Shown: positions 55,901 to 57,718 of the stretch, piece after piece
Layout of the letters: each line of letters opens with the position of its first letter
Position numbering within the stretch: position 1 is the first letter of the stretch
IMG/VR virus record: IMGVR_UViG_3300025769_000008
Span: 1-57,718 of that record
Strand: one strand, 5' to 3'
Length of the DNA: 57,718 nucleotides
Source of the DNA: a virus
The notes under the pieces: model-generated
What the model was told of the DNA's origin: nothing
Seen by the model: only the letters and a program-made list of their open reading frames with translations
The model's database searches: none
Made by a program: the position numbers and the translations under genes

Positions 55901-57718
55901 AGAACAAAGAGAAGCAGCATTACCTGAAGCTGCTAGAGTCATTACTGGCGATCCTATAGTTACTACACAAGAACTATCTAAGTTACAAAGACTACCTATA
56001 CCTGAACCATTACCTGAACCTATTATAGAACCAGACCCAACTGAACCTGACCCTGACCCTGCTCCAGCTCCAGCTCCTGTTGAAACAGCAACACCATATG
56101 ATGTGCGTAAATTAAGCGGACAAGAATATGATAGTGACAGATTATTAATTACTAATGGTTTATTAAATAGTAAAGCAATAATTAAAGCTGGAAGTAATAG
56201 ACAAAAAGGATTTTATAAAGGTGATTCTGTCAAAATGATGAAATGGCTAAAAGACAATTCGCCTAATGAAGATTACAGAATTATAGCCTCTAAAACTTAT
56301 GAGACATTATTAAAGTTACAGAAAAAAGGTTTTAATTTTCCTTTAGAGTTTTCAAGTCGTTCTTTAGGTGGTGCAAGTGGACAAGTAGAATTACGTTTAT
56401 TTGATCGTACTACTATGCCAATGAAAATTAATAACTCTCAACAAAGTATAAATGATAGTAAATCACTTGGTGGAATGAATACTAATGGTGTTAATTTTGA
56501 AACACTATTACATGAAGCCATACATCAAGCAACTCTTACTACAGTCCGAGATTTTAATCTTTACATACAAGGTAAAAAATTACCCAAAGATTTAAGAGCA
56601 CCAGTTAAATTAAGTAAAAAAGCAATTAAAGCTTCAGAAGATTTAGAAAATGTTCAAGATAAAGTTAATGAATATATAAAAGAAAAAAAAGATTATTACA
56701 CAAAAGTTGGTGCAGAGTTAAAGCGTTTTTATGATATTGCAATGGAAGCAAGCACTAAAGAAATAACAGAAACTGCATATGATGAATTTAAAAGATTAAG
56801 AAATGAATATAGAACAGAAGTTAAAAAAGAATCTTCAACAATAAAAAAATTAGCAGCAACTCTTGTAGATAATCAATTTCCAACAAATGAAAGAGTTATA
56901 AAAGGTGTGGAAGGAAGTTATCTATCTTGGAAAAAATATTACCAAGATTATAAAGTTAATGGAGGATTTGCAGAAAAGGATTTATCTGAATTTATAACAT
57001 TTGGTTTAACCAATAGAGAGTTTCAAGAATTTTTAGAATCTATACCTTATAAAACTAAAAATGCTTGGAGTGAGTTTGTACAGTCTATAAGAAATATATT
57101 AGGTTTACCTGCAAAATCTAATACAGCTTTATCTGCATTTTTACAAAGTGCAAGTGATATTGTTGAAACAGGAGCACAAACAACAAGAATAGGTAAAACT
57201 GATACTGAGTTAATTGATACTGTTGATTTTGCTAATAAATCAATTGATGAAAATAGCAAAGAAGGTTTAGAGTTAAAACTTAGAGATTTAGAAACTCAAC
57301 TTTACAATGCTGAACGTATTGAAGCTGATGGAAGAGGTAGAGTTTCAGAAAGAATAGCTAAACAAGATAGAGACCGAATAAATAGAATTAAAAATGAAAT
57401 TCAAAGTATTCAAAACGAATTAGCACAATCTACTTTACCTGAACAACTACCTTTATTTTCTGAAGGAACAAGATTCCAAGGTGACAATAAAACATCTGAA
57501 CAAGTAAAACTTAAAAGGTCTGTAGAAGAGGTAGAGGAGCTAGTAAGACAGACTCCTAGGGGTGGAGTACCCTATTACAATTTAAATGCCTCAGACGTGG
57601 CTATAGACGCTGCATTAGAGTTTAATAAAGACCTTTCATCTGTAGCTCCTAACGATATACCTCTTTGGTCTGCACCTAGCTTAGATGGTGTTGATGCTGA
57701 CTTAGTTGAGGGCATAGA
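52998..57718 (+). CDS. Giant polyvalent virion protein, N-terminal part (continues at base 1; 2,512 aa total)
   Basis: Starts in a TAATG overlap with the previous gene and stays open to the window end. Seen: several Gly/Ala hydrophobic segments in residues 50-260 that may insert in a membrane; a first zincin motif HEMIH (810-814) in VLDHEMIHALRAKDL; a Glu/Pro-rich linker (about 1004-1030); a second zincin motif HEAIH (1172-1176) in ETLLHEAIHQATL; and charged helical regions. Known: polyvalent phage proteins combine peptidase, enzyme and LPD domains and are injected with DNA to protect it or reprogramme the cell. Inferred: two metallopeptidase domains, perhaps self-processing. The rest is annotated at 1-2854. 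Confidence 0.85.
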   Translation, partial: MSVYKAPDGSKYNIPTEPLQRKRFVDAVKNKYGEDLDQTSTLDQAIEFGKAIPRGAASLALSVPTGIVSLFDIGDDSAALKGLRGLEKSLREDSALAADPRYADKFSTKLGEGIGSFVPFLGAAKVGSTLAKAGAVGQKTGQYGVPAALAIPTGMSAQADRINMAREMGEDVGGLTETTATLLGGAIGITEILPVAHIFSKVSKAAPKSVKEQLVSALKSGAFEGGQEVGASILQDLTARGLYSEELPIGESLFDEFTIGGIIGAGADLVVTSMGKKGIKDYHAEEKARRETLNKQELLKTKKVELGLEQGTIPEFQEPTQIDVPNIPAPESIQDPLNLDYVENADGSFAILDLNQPANPIISTAPTQAAAVTGIEKLKTKQNNALLKNQLDNMLYLQGNVNSAAAFELGQTLLDPIATTVTANDIAVNNSRLKDTGKKNFVDQNKNKTFSMPEAKKLLTKKDFNTMTESMAQAVFKQSEKSGEPSLTAGKQKLNTTPKFLKSMLASKNIDPDSIISPAFQHAAEVFTGTSQISSMTKGQKELLLARIHAMPKFNNKISFPEFRNREYSAKDMADFVANIGKTEFTIDNVKDFLTQRYTGKKAKYHKGNFEDNSFLAIQEADTFLRDLKDSGRAELQEDFVTYKIRDNFEFDIARRAESFGQTPEEFRAKLEAENKLPQEIIDQLVESERVKQEKLLPPEEVEPKVINYREAVEEGRTNKFAKEAQRILNERGLKDTGVVISNELLSASTLRQVKDNELIYDPRAVKDRGILGEYDKQSDIIFLSLNRINPDGNLTESDIQQKLNRVLDHEMIHALRAKDLINEREYNYLRNQVKSKKVPESFDSNFKNKSFYQRSVSINSATLEGRELTEEKREEFFVEEAIAEMFKAREDIKNMPPKSQGIFNKIVDFFKGMGEAMRLSGYQNVSDIFTDIEQGRVGARARGEIRTTRELDTGEARRGLGELADDIEQREAALPEAARVITGDPIVTTQELSKLQRLPIPEPLPEPIIEPDPTEPDPDPAPAPAPVETATPYDVRKLSGQEYDSDRLLITNGLLNSKAIIKAGSNRQKGFYKGDSVKMMKWLKDNSPNEDYRIIASKTYETLLKLQKKGFNFPLEFSSRSLGGASGQVELRLFDRTTMPMKINNSQQSINDSKSLGGMNTNGVNFETLLHEAIHQATLTTVRDFNLYIQGKKLPKDLRAPVKLSKKAIKASEDLENVQDKVNEYIKEKKDYYTKVGAELKRFYDIAMEASTKEITETAYDEFKRLRNEYRTEVKKESSTIKKLAATLVDNQFPTNERVIKGVEGSYLSWKKYYQDYKVNGGFAEKDLSEFITFGLTNREFQEFLESIPYKTKNAWSEFVQSIRNILGLPAKSNTALSAFLQSASDIVETGAQTTRIGKTDTELIDTVDFANKSIDENSKEGLELKLRDLETQLYNAERIEADGRGRVSERIAKQDRDRINRIKNEIQSIQNELAQSTLPEQLPLFSEGTRFQGDNKTSEQVKLKRSVEEVEELVRQTPRGGVPYYNLNASDVAIDAALEFNKDLSSVAPNDIPLWSAPSLDGVDADLVEGI
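57683..57718. repeat. Terminal overlap, right copy
   Basis: Identical to bases 1-36; joining them keeps the giant gene in frame (start 52998, stop 2854). Unit genome length 57,682 bp. Confidence 0.95.

Noticed and set aside
1-57718. Integrase, repressor-style lysogeny module or attachment site
   Set aside because: No tyrosine or serine recombinase motif was seen in any gene; no att-like repeat found. The phage appears virulent, though unrecognised genes leave doubt.
1-57718. CRISPR array
   Set aside because: No regularly spaced 25-40 base direct repeats with unique spacers; the fibre repeats are coding.

Overview
The window is the complete, circularly closed genome of a tailed phage. The last 36 bases (57683-57718) repeat the first 36 (1-36), so the unit is 57,682 bp, and one gene runs across the junction. 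The genome is AT-rich. A P22 gp10-like tail protein, an adaptor-type neck and large glycine/glutamine-rich internal virion proteins, with no tape measure or sheath, indicate a podovirus-like virion. Gene style resembles phages of marine proteobacteria, but the host cannot be named from the sequence. I see no DNA polymerase, RNA polymerase, integrase, ParB or tRNA, so the phage probably depends on the host replisome and transcription machinery.

Layout. (1) 2810-7783, minus strand: tightly overlapping early genes for recombination and DNA metabolism (RusA resolvase, Ref-like HNH nuclease, SSB-like protein, Sak-type annealing protein, PD-(D/E)XK exonuclease). A near-perfect parS-like site lies upstream at 7802-7817. 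(2) 7907-10523, plus strand: primase-helicase and small genes. (3) 10465-12270: small minus-strand genes and a 700-bp non-coding block with two exact DnaA boxes, a predicted multi-branched RNA and terminators. (4) 12271-18188, minus strand: an operon with a MoxR ATPase, a probable partner protein and a VWA/HExxH protein. Each intergenic gap over 50 bp, and the leader of the first gene, contains a hammerhead ribozyme (five in all), usually just after a hairpin. A hairpin-rich non-coding block (18191-18481) precedes it. (5) 18593-57718 and 1-2854, plus strand: terminase, portal, GroES-like protein, scaffold, capsid, neck, tail fibre, lysis genes, internal virion proteins and a 2,512-residue polyvalent protein.

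The most unusual coding region is 38328-43063, inside the lysis region: CsgF, CsgG, a curlin-like secreted repeat protein, a secreted FecR-domain protein and a membrane CHASE2-adenylate cyclase with an intact-looking active site. It looks like a phage-borne curli-type secretion module joined to a cAMP signalling module.

The two leading candidates for an undescribed system are the serial hammerhead-ribozyme operon (12.9-18.2 kb) and the curli/FecR/CHASE2-cyclase cassette (38.3-43.1 kb). Ribozymes were identified by hand-matching the conserved core and stems, and proteins by recognisable motifs; no database search was run.
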